Positions 32,779 to 43,550 of a DNA stretch of 64,000 nt are shown here, in pieces. The notes under the pieces are model-generated. The model saw only the letters and a list, made by a program, of their open reading frames with translations. It did not search any database and was not told the DNA's origin. The stretch comes from Stentor roeselii (lineage: Eukaryota; Ciliophora; Heterotrichea; Heterotrichida; Stentoridae): assembly GCA_006503475.1 (NCBI GenBank), contig RSEH01000091.1, positions 1 through 64,000 on the forward strand, given 5' to 3'. Each line of letters starts with the position of its first letter. Within the stretch, counting starts at the first letter, position 1. A program made the position numbers and the translations under genes.

Positions 32779-34446
32779 ATGTTCAACTTACCTCGCATAG
32801 AAAAAAGACCGACGAATTTTATCCCTTCATTAGACTCTTCAGCAGCTCAATCTTATCAACTCTCTTCTATCGGGACTTCAAGAAATTATAAAAACTTACC
32901 CAATCAATCTACAAGTCACCGAAATGACTCAGCAAAAATCACTGACTTTAACTTTTCAAACACAAACATTTTTGAAAATTTAAAGGTTTGCCTGATCTGT
33001 AAGAAGCAAAAAAAGGACGAAAAATATTTAACAGGCTGTGCAAACCACTTTATTTGCTCTTTATGTTATCTTAACATAGATTTCATTGAATCTCTTAGCC
33101 AGTATTGCAAAAAATGTGAGAATGCTTTAAGGAAGCCAGAAATTTCAGGAAAGGTTCAATTCAAAAATGAATCAAATAAAACACCTAAAAGAAGAAATAT
33201 TTCATTATCATTTCCAGAAAAAACATGTTATAACTGTGAACAATCTATTATTATGAATAAATTTTTGACAGATAAATGCAAAGTTCATTATCTTTGTCAA
33301 GACTGTCTAATGAAAAAAAATCCTTATAATAAAAACTGTAAAAATTGTAAGGAATATTTTATGGAAGTCTTTAATGTTAAATCAAATATCACTCAACCAA
33401 ATTACTACTCTATGAATAAATCAATTGATAACATTGAAAACTCTGAAATCAAATTTAATATTCAGAATGTTAGACATAGAAAAAATGTTAGTTTAAATAA
33501 TGACTATGAAAAATTTGAAATAAAAAAAATCGAAGATGGAAAATTTTTAGCTCCACTTGAAAGCATTCAAGTAAAAAATGTTGACTTTTTTGAAATAAAT
33601 CCTAAAGTGAATGATAAAAGATTAATTTTTAAAGAGGAGGAAAAATTTGATAGCCCAAAGATAAAAAATCAATTCAAAAATGGAAATTATCCTGAAAAAT
33701 CTCAGGAAGTATTTGATAGAGTTTTTGTTGATGAGAAAAAATATGATAGCCCAAAGATTAAAAATCAATTCAACTATGGAAATTCTGCTAAGAAATATCA
33801 GGAAGTATTTGACAGACAGTCAGTTTTTGTCGAAGAAAAAAAAATTGAAAATCCTCAGATTAATTATAAAAAAAATTTTGATGATATTGAGAAAGGTCGA
33901 GGTTTTACTGAAAATAATAAATCTGATATAAACCAGTTTGGTTATTTTGATTTAGAAAGTAAAATTCCTGTGAAAATCTATGATATTGAAAAGAAAGATC
34001 TTGTATCTGGAGAATATAATATCAATCCAATACGAGATGATAATCCAACAGTCAATAAATCCTTAAATAGACAAGACTCTAAAAGTAACTCAATAGCAGG
34101 CTTTACCAACATGATAATTTGTTCAAAGTGTCAAGAGGCTAAACAATCTTTCGGTTTTTTATGTGATCATAACATTTGCACCTATTGTTTAGTTTATTAC
34201 TGCTGCTATTCGATTAGTTCGTTTTTTTCCTCATACTCATATGATAAAAAAATTCAATTTTCTTACTATTGTCCAGTCTGCAGTGCTAAAATTTCAGTAC
34301 CTACTGCAATGATTCAGACGATGCTGAAAGAGTACCTGAGAAATAATGACTCAAATTATAAACAATTCGAGTATTTTCAAGATTCGATGACTGAGTGGAT
34401 ACCTTTTCTAGATGGTCTCTCATTTTATATTTACTCGAATGATTAA
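32779..34446 (+). CDS. RING-like array gene 3 (three Cys-rich fingers, ISVPT signature)
   Basis: A 555-residue protein, the longest of the array. Fingers lie at about 71-114 (CLIC, CANHFICSLC, CKKC) and 150-191 (CYNC, CKVHYLCQDC, CKNC). A long Asn/Lys/Glu-rich linker includes a near-duplicate of about 36 residues (SPKIKNQF repeated, bases about 33645-33830). The conserved C-terminal module (about 449-550) carries CSKC, LCDHNICTYCL, CPVC, AKISVPTAMI and EWIPFLDGL. Here the last Cys pair is a canonical C-x2-C, which supports reading the module as a true RING relative. No signal peptide or membrane segment is seen. Confidence 0.82.
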   Translation: MFNLPRIEKRPTNFIPSLDSSAAQSYQLSSIGTSRNYKNLPNQSTSHRNDSAKITDFNFSNTNIFENLKVCLICKKQKKDEKYLTGCANHFICSLCYLNIDFIESLSQYCKKCENALRKPEISGKVQFKNESNKTPKRRNISLSFPEKTCYNCEQSIIMNKFLTDKCKVHYLCQDCLMKKNPYNKNCKNCKEYFMEVFNVKSNITQPNYYSMNKSIDNIENSEIKFNIQNVRHRKNVSLNNDYEKFEIKKIEDGKFLAPLESIQVKNVDFFEINPKVNDKRLIFKEEEKFDSPKIKNQFKNGNYPEKSQEVFDRVFVDEKKYDSPKIKNQFNYGNSAKKYQEVFDRQSVFVEEKKIENPQINYKKNFDDIEKGRGFTENNKSDINQFGYFDLESKIPVKIYDIEKKDLVSGEYNINPIRDDNPTVNKSLNRQDSKSNSIAGFTNMIICSKCQEAKQSFGFLCDHNICTYCLVYYCCYSISSFFSSYSYDKKIQFSYYCPVCSAKISVPTAMIQTMLKEYLRNNDSNYKQFEYFQDSMTEWIPFLDGLSFYIYSND

Positions 34447-34616
34447 ACTTTTAATAATCTTTATTTTAACTATTTAGCTAAATCTTCAATTCTGTAAATC
34501 TCCTTAAATAAAAATCACTAAAACCTTATCACATCTCTTCTTTCCTTTCATCATAAAAGGTTCAAAACTCCAAATAAAACATCTCTTTTTTCATTATTTA
34601 ATTGTCTATAATATCA

Positions 34617-36083
34617 ATGTTACAATCAAGAAGAGCACAATCAAGTGAACATTCAAGTAAAGCTAAAAATATTCGAAGAGATCAGTCTCCATTCAACTCA
34701 AGAAGGCCAGCTGGTAGTTCTGATAATAAAACATCTGAAACTCCAAGAAGAAAATTCCAAGAAAACCTTCAAAGCATATTATTATTGGAAGAATCAAAAC
34801 GAAAACCTATTGATAGCCCCTTGGCGAATACTGATATGAAAATAAACTTAAACTACTCAAAAGATTCTTCAAATAAATTTAACTGTTTTGGTCAAAATCA
34901 ATCCTCGTTTAATTCAAAAGGAAAAGTTGACAATAATCAAGGTGAAAGACCTGAAATTGTTAAAAATTTTAGATTTGGAAACAAAGGAGTTATTTTTTCA
35001 GTTGAATCAAAAGAAGATCATTATAATCATATAGTTGATAAGCCAAATGAAAAATTTGTAAAAAATCGTGAAGTGAAAGAAGGAATAAATCTAAGTTATG
35101 GGAATTCAAATCAACACAATTTATATTGTTGTGGATGTTCTTGCATTACTAAGCTTTTTAAAACTTCTACTTGTAGTTCACATCTGTATTGCGAAAAATG
35201 CTTTGGTTATGGAAAGCAAAGAAAGGTAATATGTGAAAAATGTGAACAGTTTTTTTTGGCTAAAAGTAAAATCAATAAAGTGGAAAGCCAATGCATTCTA
35301 TGCAACAACATAATCGAAAAAAAACTCTGCCCATATCACTCATACTGTAAAACTTGTTTTGATTTCCTCTTAAAAAACACTTTCAATCATTTAACACCAA
35401 CCTCTAAATGCAAACCCTGCATCGACGCTTTAACAAATTTGAAAAACTTCAACGAAGAAACGATTCAAATCATGAACAATACACTAGAATCAAAAAAAAT
35501 TGTGATTCCTCTGATGCCCCCAAATCGACAAATAAACAATTTCAATAGACAACTAATTTCAAACGATGAAGATTCTAAAAAAGAGAAGAATATAAACTTT
35601 GTGGATAATAAAAAATTAAATATAAATATTAATGAATCACTGAAGTATAATCGAAATAAATCTTCAAACAAAGAAAGTTCAAAAAGGTCAAATTCAGCTG
35701 CAAGAGATTCAAGATATTCTTTCATCAATATTTTAAATGAAATAAGATGCTTTTTGTGCAACAGTACAGAAAATAATTACGGTTTTTTATGTAATCATAA
35801 CCTCTGCATTGTTTGCTTGACTTACTACTGCTCTTGGCAGATTTACTACTTTTTTTCACAATACCAGGTAAATAAAGATATTTATAAAAATCATTTCAAC
35901 TACCTTTGCCCTATAAATGGTTGTTCGAAAAAAATATCAGTCCCAACAATGTTGATTTATGGACAATTAAATAAATTTATACTGAACCCTAGACTTTGCA
36001 ACTCTTTTCAATGTTATCAATTTCTTTTACATGAGAGCTTCTTGAACTGGATTCCATATTTCGACGGTCTTATGATAGTTTAG
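34617..36083 (+). CDS. RING-like array gene 4 (three Cys-rich fingers, ISVPT signature)
   Basis: A 488-residue protein starting at the ATG at 34617; the frame is open slightly further upstream but has no earlier ATG. The N-terminal third is basic, Ser-rich and likely disordered. Finger 1 has CCGC, CSSHLYCEKC and CEKC. Finger 2 has CILC, LCPYHSYCKTC and CKPC. The C-terminal module has CFLC, LCNHNLCIVCL, CPINGC, KKISVPTMLI and NWIPYFDGL. Spacing to the neighbours is a few hundred bases on the same strand. Function is probably as for the other array members (putative E3 ligase or zinc scaffold). The last Cys pair is spaced C-x4-C. Confidence 0.82.
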   Translation: MLQSRRAQSSEHSSKAKNIRRDQSPFNSRRPAGSSDNKTSETPRRKFQENLQSILLLEESKRKPIDSPLANTDMKINLNYSKDSSNKFNCFGQNQSSFNSKGKVDNNQGERPEIVKNFRFGNKGVIFSVESKEDHYNHIVDKPNEKFVKNREVKEGINLSYGNSNQHNLYCCGCSCITKLFKTSTCSSHLYCEKCFGYGKQRKVICEKCEQFFLAKSKINKVESQCILCNNIIEKKLCPYHSYCKTCFDFLLKNTFNHLTPTSKCKPCIDALTNLKNFNEETIQIMNNTLESKKIVIPLMPPNRQINNFNRQLISNDEDSKKEKNINFVDNKKLNININESLKYNRNKSSNKESSKRSNSAARDSRYSFINILNEIRCFLCNSTENNYGFLCNHNLCIVCLTYYCSWQIYYFFSQYQVNKDIYKNHFNYLCPINGCSKKISVPTMLIYGQLNKFILNPRLCNSFQCYQFLLHESFLNWIPYFDGLMIV

Positions 36084-36155
36084 CGAAAATTAACTTAGTT
36101 TTTAAAAAAATCATTCAATAATCCAATCTTAATATTAGCCTAAACATGTCTATAA

Positions 36156-37682
36156 ATGAAGAATAGCAATTTCAACTATCAACTCAAAAGAGTAACTTTT
36201 AAGCAGTCCAGTTCTTATGATTCAAAAAATTTACCATTTGAAGTGGTGAAGCCTTTAAGTAATATTAGAATAACACCAGCAAAAAGACTTGGAACCACAA
36301 ATTCCCAAGAAAAGTTGAGGCTGAACAGTAGTCAAGTAATTCAGAAAGACAACAAGTTAGAGACTTCTAATATACTCGAGGTACTTTTCATTTAGAAATC
36401 TTTTCAAAATTATAATAAAAAAGCTTTAGTGTCCTTAAAAAAACCCAGAAGCACATCAATTGGTAGTCTTCAAGTAAACCAAAATGAAAGAACTGATACA
36501 CTTACCAAAAAGAAATCAATCAATACGAACATAAATCTACCTTCCATAGAAATTGATCAAAAAGTAAAGAATTCAAGTAATCTTAAAATATCACAGGATA
36601 AAAATTCTTCAAATTCCTCGAATTATCCTTGCTTTGAACAAAAAAAAGAAGAACAAAAAATAATCAATCAAATCAATCTTTATACCCCAAAAAACAATAG
36701 CTATACTAAAAGAAGCCTAGAAACAAGGAACCCAGTTTCTTCTTGTCCTAATTGCAAGAATTACTCAAACAAAATGCTAAGACTTCCAACATGTCAACAA
36801 CACTATTACTGCGAAACCTGCATCAATAAAAGATCATTTAAAAAAGAATGTCTTGAATGCAAGGCCTACCTTGATTCTTTTTCCTTTAAAACAAAAAATG
36901 ATAGAAATTTTTGCTGTCTTTGCAAAAAAAATCCTAATTTTGCTTCAAAATGTGCTGATCATCGTTATTGTAGAACTTGCTGGGATTTCATATCAAATAA
37001 CAATTATGATCATTTGGAACTTATAAGGTCATGTACTTCATGCAGAAGGCAAATTAAAGAAAAAAATAAGGTCGAAACTCCAAGAATGCCTTCTGAAAGA
37101 AATCCAACAACAAGTATAGAGAAATTTATTCCTTTCTCTAACAGTACTGATCAAGACTTCAACCCTAATTCAGCTAGAGAAAAATTATGTGCTGTTAAAA
37201 GTAGTTCTTTTTCAAATAAGAACAATATTCATGTACTTAGAACAGATATGAAGACTGTCACAAAACCTAAAAAAATTAATCAGAAATTAACAATCGATTC
37301 ATACCGTAATATATTTGATAGCATTAAATGTTCAATTTGTTTTGATGGCAAAGATATTTCAGGATTTACTTGCAATCATAACCTTTGCAGTTATTGTCTT
37401 GTGGGAGGATGTTGCAATAATATTCTGAACTTTTTTACTCAATATCAGATAAACCAAAGTTATGTAAAAAATAGATTTTCTTATCGTTGCCCTGTTTCAG
37501 AGTGCAATCAAAGTATCAGCGTACCTACAGTGATGGTTATTACAAAACTTTTAGGATTTTTAAATGATCCTCAAAGCAGGGTGAAATTTGAAAAATTTTC
37601 ATTTTTTTGTGAATCGAATCATATCAATATGTGGATTCCGTACCTCGATGGACTTATGATTTATGATTTGTTATTAGTTTGA
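36156..37682 (+). CDS. RING-like array gene 5, spliced (three Cys-rich fingers, ISVPT signature)
   Basis: A 503-residue protein encoded by two exons, 36156-36380 and 36396-37682. Removing the 15-nt intron joins them in phase 0 and hides the TAG at its end. TATAA lies directly before the ATG at 36156. The N-terminal part is basic and disordered. Finger 1 has CPNC, CQQHYYCETC and CLEC. Finger 2 has CCLC, CADHRYCRTC and CTSC. The C-terminal module has CSIC, TCNHNLCSYCL, CPVSEC, QSISVPTVMV and MWIPYLDGL. It is the only array member in which an intron could be seen. Confidence 0.85.
36381..36395 (+). other. 15-nt intron in RING-like gene 5
   Basis: GTACTTTTCATTTAG has GT-AG ends and A at position 10. 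It is required to continue the frame past TAG; phase 0. Confidence 0.9.
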
Positions 37683-37821
37683 TTAGGTTTATTATTTTAA
37701 ATATGTTTTTGGGATAATTAGTGGGTAAGTGATTATCTTTTTTAATAATTTCTGAAAGAATAAATTTTAGTTCTTTATTGTATTGATATCTATTACGAAG
37801 AATAATGATTTATGGTTAATT

Positions 37822-39102
37822 CTAAGTTATTTTATTTACCACTTCTAATATTCTCTCTTTAATGTTAAATCTGTATATGTTGCCAGATACTCCAGTAAAG
37901 TAAGCAAAGTCATTTTTTATCTTTACTTTTCCTGTATTATAAACTAATGAGTTCCCTTTGATTTGACCTAAATTTTTCCAAATAGCTGTTTCACTATCTT
38001 CAAAAGAATAGAGAAAATTTCCAGAAATCAACATCACATTACCCTTGTGAATAAAAAGCAACTTATTAATCTCATTTCCAACCTCTCCATCAATACTCTT
38101 ATAGTTATTCGTCGAAATACAATATTCATATATTGCGCTGTTCCCTGAAACAATTATATCATCTCCAAAGGAAATAGCACTTGTTAAGTATTGTGGTGTC
38201 GGTAATGGTGCAATAAAAACCCAATTATACCTTTTCATATCAAAATATTTCGAATCTGCAATGATCCTCGGGTTATACCCTCCAAACACAAAAATTTTTG
38301 TCTTAACCTTTTCACAAGAAGCATAACAAAGAGGCATGCTACTTTCTGCAAAAATCACTGACATCTTCTCAATATTCAAAAAAAAAGTATCTCCTTTTAA
38401 CACCTTAGCATTTCCTCCATAATGAAATATTAAATTCGAGTCAACATCACAAATCGCAGCAAGATTTCCCTGATCATCTAACCCTTGAACTTCAAAAGTC
38501 TTTAAACTTTCATTTTCCACATCAAAAATCCTAAGTTTGTTGGTATTTTGCTGAAAAGAATAAAGAAAACTTCTGCTTTTAGAGAGATGGCTTTTCTCAG
38601 CGATAGAAAATATTTTCGATGACAAGCTTTTCATTTTAATTTTAAATGAATTGAGTTTTTTTGCGTCATTTATGTGAAATTCTAAATTTTGAAGGAATTT
38701 TAAAGGATCTGATTCTCTTTCCAGTATAGTGTTGAAGGATTCAGGGTAATACATTCTTTTTTTTTTGTATAATTGACTGTAGTAGAACTTTAGCTGAGTG
38801 TCTACATTATTGATTGAACTGAGAAACTCGTAGACTAAGGAATTTAATTCGCTCAGCTGTTTCAATAGTTCGAATTTTTTCATTTTGTTCTCTTTGATTA
38901 GGTCTTCTAGCAGATTTAAACACGCTTCGGATTTTTCCTCTTCTATGCTCGTAAAAACATTTACCAAATTGTGAGATCTTACAGAATTCTCTCTCAGGTG
39001 CTGGTTTAAGTGATCATTACAAAATAACTCTGAATTTTCACTGCATTTGCATTTGAACTCTGCGAAATGAGGGCATTTCCAGAATTGGCAAAAAGGAAGC
39101 AT
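37822..39102 (-). CDS. B-box and Kelch-repeat protein
   Basis: A 426-residue protein from the ATG at 39102, chosen because TATAAAT precedes it directly; an in-frame ATG at 39150 lies upstream and has no such context. The N-terminus has a B-box-like zinc site (CQFWKCPHFAEFKCKC, then LFCNDHLNQHL and RSHN). A coiled-coil stretch follows. Residues beyond about 190 contain Kelch-like blades (KIFVFGGYNPRI with a later YNWVFIAPLPTPQ), which form a beta-propeller. The B-box/coiled-coil/propeller layout resembles the gene at 5431-6912 and TRIM-like scaffolds. A cytosolic adaptor or substrate-binding protein is likely. It is tail-to-tail with the last RING-like gene at about 140 bp. Confidence 0.82.
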   Translation of the reverse strand: MLPFCQFWKCPHFAEFKCKCSENSELFCNDHLNQHLRENSVRSHNLVNVFTSIEEEKSEACLNLLEDLIKENKMKKFELLKQLSELNSLVYEFLSSINNVDTQLKFYYSQLYKKKRMYYPESFNTILERESDPLKFLQNLEFHINDAKKLNSFKIKMKSLSSKIFSIAEKSHLSKSRSFLYSFQQNTNKLRIFDVENESLKTFEVQGLDDQGNLAAICDVDSNLIFHYGGNAKVLKGDTFFLNIEKMSVIFAESSMPLCYASCEKVKTKIFVFGGYNPRIIADSKYFDMKRYNWVFIAPLPTPQYLTSAISFGDDIIVSGNSAIYEYCISTNNYKSIDGEVGNEINKLLFIHKGNVMLISGNFLYSFEDSETAIWKNLGQIKGNSLVYNTGKVKIKNDFAYFTGVSGNIYRFNIKERILEVVNKIT

Positions 39103-39180
39103 ATTTATAAATTTCTTTAAAAAATTTTTTAGATTTAGGGAATTATTCAAGATTTTAGAAAATACTAAACCTTATTAATT

Positions 39181-40779
39181 CTAAACTTTTTCTATCAAAA
39201 GAGCTTTTGAGTCTTTTTGAAACACTTTTGAATAGATTAATCTTATGTCATCAATGGTGAAAGGAATGTCTTCATTTTTCTTTTCATTGAAAATTTTATC
39301 ATCAAGTTTTGACTGACACAAGAGAAAGTCTAAAAAATTGATTTTTTTTTCAGTGTTTAACTTCAATTTACCTAAAATGATTAAAGCATTGTGTTTTCCA
39401 TCGTTGATATGTGCACTTATAAAAAAGATCTTGAAATCTGAGGTTACATCAATTCCGGAAATACTTCTACCTAGTTCAATCTCGTGATTTTGCGATAAAG
39501 ACTCACAGCTAGAAGTTTTAAAAGGAATATTTGTATTTATGATAACGAAATAGGATTCTGATTCTAAGTTCTGATAATTTATTAAAAAATTCGAATTTTT
39601 TTTGTAATCCAATTTAGTATCATTTCGAGAAGTTTTATTTATTTCCATCATTTCAGTTATATTGTGATGAATTGTACTTTGAGATGGATTATTTTCACAT
39701 TTTTGTTGATTTTGGTGTTCTTCAATCAATTTAGTCTCAGCTTTAGATGATGAATAATTCACTACATCATTAATCCAATCAATATATAGGTTTCCAATAC
39801 CTACTGAATAAAAGAACCCAAGAGCCAATAATAAAACCACAATAAAAACAATAAGCCAAAAAAATTTAGAATTATTTTCTGAAGTTTTAACTTTTTCCTC
39901 TTGAATTTCAAATCCAAGTATTTTTCGATCATCTCCACATGAATAAATGTGATGTGGTCCAAAACTCAAGCCCCTCACCCAGTCTTCATGATGATTAAAA
40001 CTCTTTTTTTCTTCAACTTTTTCTAACTGAAAGACACAAACCGACATATCAAAACTTGCAGTAGCCACAAATTTTCCATCAAAACTTTCAACAATATCTT
40101 TAATTCTAGATTCATGCAGCTGAAAAACCTTAAACTGATAATTTTGAGCATTATAAGTTTCAATCTTGTAATTTTCAAACTTACTAGTCTCATATAAAGT
40201 CAAATTTCCTTCATGGTCTCCTGCCATGAGATAAAGTCCATTTAAAGTAAACCTTAAGCACCAAATCTTTGTTTCTGTAGAAAATTTCAGAGAATTTTTT
40301 CTTTCTAGACTATAAATAATCATCATGTTTTCTGAGCAGAAACTTGCAAGAAGTTGATTTATTTTGCAGAAGTCAAATGAGATGATTGGGCTTTCATGCT
40401 CGTAGAGTTTTATTGATTTTTTGTTGGATAGATCTGTCACTTTCACTGTACAGTCTTCTGATGCTGAATATAATTTGTTGTTGTCTATCGATACTCTTGT
40501 GATATTGTCTGAATGAGGGGAAAAGAAGGACTTTTTTATCAGGTCTGATGTTAGAATCCAGATCTTCTCTCCACAAGCCAAGAATGAGTCTTTTTCGAAT
40601 GAGGATAATGATTCGATTGGTTGAGTTGAAAGATTATTGGCTGATTCTTTACTTGTATCTAGGTCTATACTTAACAATGCTCCTTCTCTTGTACCTACTA
40701 TCAGTGAATTTCGACTTGGGAGGTAGAGAAGAGATGTTGGTGAAAACGAGTCTAGATTGAGTGAGAGAAAAGTTTTCAT
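39181..40779 (-). CDS. WD40 protein with a single membrane anchor
   Basis: A 532-residue protein. Residues 1-300 are WD40-type blades (for example ISFDFCKINQLLASFCSEN, FVATASFDMSVCVFQLEK, GLSFGPHHIYSCGDDRKI). Residues about 306-328 (FFWLIVFIVVLLLALGFFY) are one transmembrane helix. About 200 residues follow on the other side with potential N-glycosylation sites (HHNIT, INKTS). A cytosolic propeller, one membrane span and a luminal tail is the layout of Sec12/PREB, the ER exchange factor for Sar1, but I see no Sec12-specific residue and the luminal part is longer than usual. Call it an anchored WD40 protein. TATAA precedes the ATG. Its start lies next to a spacer of almost 2 kb. Confidence 0.8.
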   Translation of the reverse strand: MKTFLSLNLDSFSPTSLLYLPSRNSLIVGTREGALLSIDLDTSKESANNLSTQPIESLSSFEKDSFLACGEKIWILTSDLIKKSFFSPHSDNITRVSIDNNKLYSASEDCTVKVTDLSNKKSIKLYEHESPIISFDFCKINQLLASFCSENMMIIYSLERKNSLKFSTETKIWCLRFTLNGLYLMAGDHEGNLTLYETSKFENYKIETYNAQNYQFKVFQLHESRIKDIVESFDGKFVATASFDMSVCVFQLEKVEEKKSFNHHEDWVRGLSFGPHHIYSCGDDRKILGFEIQEEKVKTSENNSKFFWLIVFIVVLLLALGFFYSVGIGNLYIDWINDVVNYSSSKAETKLIEEHQNQQKCENNPSQSTIHHNITEMMEINKTSRNDTKLDYKKNSNFLINYQNLESESYFVIINTNIPFKTSSCESLSQNHEIELGRSISGIDVTSDFKIFFISAHINDGKHNALIILGKLKLNTEKKINFLDFLLCQSKLDDKIFNEKKNEDIPFTIDDIRLIYSKVFQKDSKALLIEKV

Positions 40780-42739
40780 TTATAGAATTATTATCCATAT
40801 CAAATTGAAGAAGATGTAAGTAGGATGTTTCAATATTCTGATGATTGATGAATTTGATGTGATTTTTCATCATTTTAATCTTGGAAAGAACTTATAGTGA
40901 CTATTTTATATTATTGAAATAGCAATCTGAGTATTAATTGTTTGAATATCGATCTTGAAGGACTCTTTTTTTATTTGGTACAGAATTTGGTATGAAGTTA
41001 GATTTTCATGTTAGATCTATGCTCTTTAGCAAAAGAGACTTATATATTGACACTGGAAGATCTTCAATTTTAAGATGGGTTTGTTTATCTTGGATTTTTA
41101 TAAATCTCAGCAAATAAAGAAAGAAGATGCTGATATATAATTATTAGGTTTAAATTTAACGAAAATATGTAGATGAATCACTTCAAGAATACCTTTTATA
41201 TATAATAACTTGATTGATTGTAAATTTAAGTAAGTATTTAGAATTTTTTCTTTAGCCTTATATTTATTGTTGGTAGCTTATTAGTGTTATAAAATAATAC
41301 TTGGAAGAAATGATAAAACTATTTATACATATCCTTAATCTAGCAATCTACTTCAATATCTTATACAACTCAACTTAATCTTTTCCTTCTACTGAAAAAT
41401 CTAATTTTAAATATCCATATAAATTATATCAAGCTATTTTTTAAGGCTATCCAATACATAGACCTAAGATTTATTTGATATTGGATCAGTGAAATTTTCT
41501 CTCATTTATGGCGAAATAATTCTTTACTACTGATGATTATTGCTGAATTCATTAGAGTAATCCCAGATAAACAAATAAGAAGCCAAGGTATTAAAATTGA
41601 ATCTTAAAAAATTTCACTAGCTCACAAAATTTTATATTTCTTCAAATTACTTCTGTCACAATGAAGCACCTTCAAAAGTTTAAATGAAATTGATTTGTAA
41701 GAAATCAATATACTTCAAAGTCAATTAAGTTCAAGCTTGTTTTATTAAATTTTCAACTTCGAAAAGAATTTTGATGAAAAAAATGGATAAGGATGTCTAT
41801 AATATTAGATTTTTCATTAATTTTAGTAAAACGATACCTTTTGGTGAGTTTTTCCCAATTAAATTCTGAAAAAAATAATCATTTTTTATAGTTTTAGTGT
41901 GAAATTAGTTCTGAATTGACGAAGAACTCCGAAAAGAATTTTCCTAGAGTATTAAAGTTAGTTAAAATAATTCCCTTTTCACATAATCCTAATAATTCTT
42001 CTTCCTTATAGTTTGATTAATTCTTGGTACATATTACATCCTTCGTTGTAACATAAAGTTCATATATCTACTTTATTTTCATCTTTTTGAAATTGAACAC
42101 TTTTAAACTCTTTTGTTTTACTATTTTGAAGCTCAAACAAATTGAATTTTATTAATGTATCATTTTCGCAAATTTTGATAATAATACAGCTCTTATTTTG
42201 CATAGATTAGAGAGAATCCACACTTGTTTTCGTTGATTTTGAAATAGAAACTCACTTTTTTATGCTCAGGAATTATATGATAATCATTTGGTAGTCTTTA
42301 AGTCATGAGCCTGAATCATATCACTTTGCCCTTTGTGTTCTTAGTCATTCTTCTGGTCCTATTAACTGATTAAGTATATCCTTTGGTTGTCGCTCTTTCT
42401 ATCTTTTAATAAGTAGAATAATATATTTTTGTAGAGATTTAGATCTAAATTAATAGATTCAAGTTATGCTTGCAGGTTACATTATACGTAAACTATAATT
42501 AAAGATATCGATTAAATTTTCTTGAATATTTCTACGATAATTTATAAATTTTCATGTTACTATGAGTTATATCATTAGCTGCTTCTTGTATACATAACTC
42601 CCAATCTCAGTTTTTTTCCTTTCAATTCACCATGGTTATCAAAATTTGTAATGAAGAATATTCCTCTTTTTGGCATAAAAGCAAACTATAATCTTAATGA
42701 CAACCAATTCAACTATTAACTATTTACATAAACATAAAA
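40780..42739. other. Long AT-rich spacer at the border between the two halves
   Basis: Nearly 2 kb without a supported gene on either strand. No repeat or RNA gene was recognised. It separates the family-rich left part from the compact housekeeping block on the right. Confidence 0.5.
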
Positions 42740-43096
42740 ATGCTTTCCACTATTCTTAAGAGATTCATCAGAGACAAATGCAAAGATCCTCGAATCAGAT
42801 CTTTCGTCTTTCCCCCAGTCTATCCTCCTCCAGGCCTCCATCTAAAGGCAGATGATTCTTGGACTCCGCAAAAGTACCTGAAAAAGATCGGAGGAGATAC
42901 AGAGGAATACGCTGACAAATTCGAAAGCGTTCAAGAAATCTTCAATTGCAGGACCTGGGAACTAAAAGGAAAAGGAGTTCCAATCCGTGCCCGGAAATAC
43001 ATCCTCAAAGTAAATGAGTACTTTCGTCAAGGAGTCATGACCTTCGAGCAGCTTGAAAAGAGAACGGCTCTGCCAAGAAAGGATAAAGATGATTAA
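42740..43096 (+). CDS. IGR-motif mitochondrial ribosomal protein, mS41-like
   Basis: A 118-residue basic protein. Residues about 50-100 match the IGR motif domain of mitochondrial small-subunit protein mS41 (yeast Fyv4): IGGDTEEYADKFES, then LKGKGVPIRARKYILKVNEY and FRQG. The IGR tripeptide itself reads IGG here. mS41 binds 15S/12S-type rRNA in the small mitoribosomal subunit. The N-terminal 30 residues are basic with hydrophobic residues and could act as a mitochondrial targeting segment. Codon use is less AT-rich than in the left part. The stop is 31 bp from the stop of the convergent gene that follows. Confidence 0.78.
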   Translation: MLSTILKRFIRDKCKDPRIRSFVFPPVYPPPGLHLKADDSWTPQKYLKKIGGDTEEYADKFESVQEIFNCRTWELKGKGVPIRARKYILKVNEYFRQGVMTFEQLEKRTALPRKDKDD

Positions 43097-43127
43097 ATAG
43101 ATTAGTTGACTCATATGATTTTAACAC

Positions 43128-43550
43128 CTAATCTTTAAATAATTTCCTCATTACTTGAGACTTGCTGTTCTCGAGTTTTTTCAATCTTGACTTCGGCTCT
43201 GTTTTCCATTTCAGTTCATTTTCTTCGAGAAGTACTTTTTTTATCAGAGGAGGACTTTTGAATGGTTTGAAATTTTTAGTGGGAGAGGGAGAATCGGACT
43301 GGTCTGAAAATTCAAAACTTATACTGTCCTCTGTTTGCATTTTTTGAACGGTTTCCAGGATTTTAGACTGGAAAAATGTAAAATCTTTTACGATTCTTTG
43401 GAAGGAGGACTCGGATAAGTTTTTGAGGATTTCTTCGTTTGATTTGTAGAGGGAGGTTTCTGAGATTGAACTTATGTAATCGTTTAAGGTTTCAGTTACT
43501 GCGCAGAAGAATTTTATGAGTATTGAGTTCATGATTTGCTCATAAGACAT
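43128..43550 (-). CDS. Small protein of unknown function
   Basis: A 140-residue protein with a helical N-terminal half (EQIMNSILIKFFCAVTETLN, SFQRIVKDFTFFQSKILETV) and a Ser/Pro/Lys-rich basic C-terminal half (SDSPSPTK, KFKPFKSPP-like). No family is recognised. TATATAAG lies about 10 bp upstream of the ATG. It is convergent with the mS41-like gene. Supported as a gene by its position, codon use and start context only. Confidence 0.6.
   Translation of the reverse strand: MSYEQIMNSILIKFFCAVTETLNDYISSISETSLYKSNEEILKNLSESSFQRIVKDFTFFQSKILETVQKMQTEDSISFEFSDQSDSPSPTKNFKPFKSPPLIKKVLLEENELKWKTEPKSRLKKLENSKSQVMRKLFKD

Noticed and set aside
34602-34616. Extension of RING-like gene 4 upstream of the ATG at 34617
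   Set aside because: The extra codons start with TTG and carry no conserved residues. A TATAATAT element lies inside this stretch.
36429-37682. RING-like gene 5 as a gene on its own starting near 36429
   Set aside because: There is no ATG there. A 15-nt intron links it to the exon at 36156, which has a proper start context.
40548-40873. Short frames overlapping the start of the anchored WD40 gene
   Set aside because: Shadows of the WD40 coding sequence in other frames.
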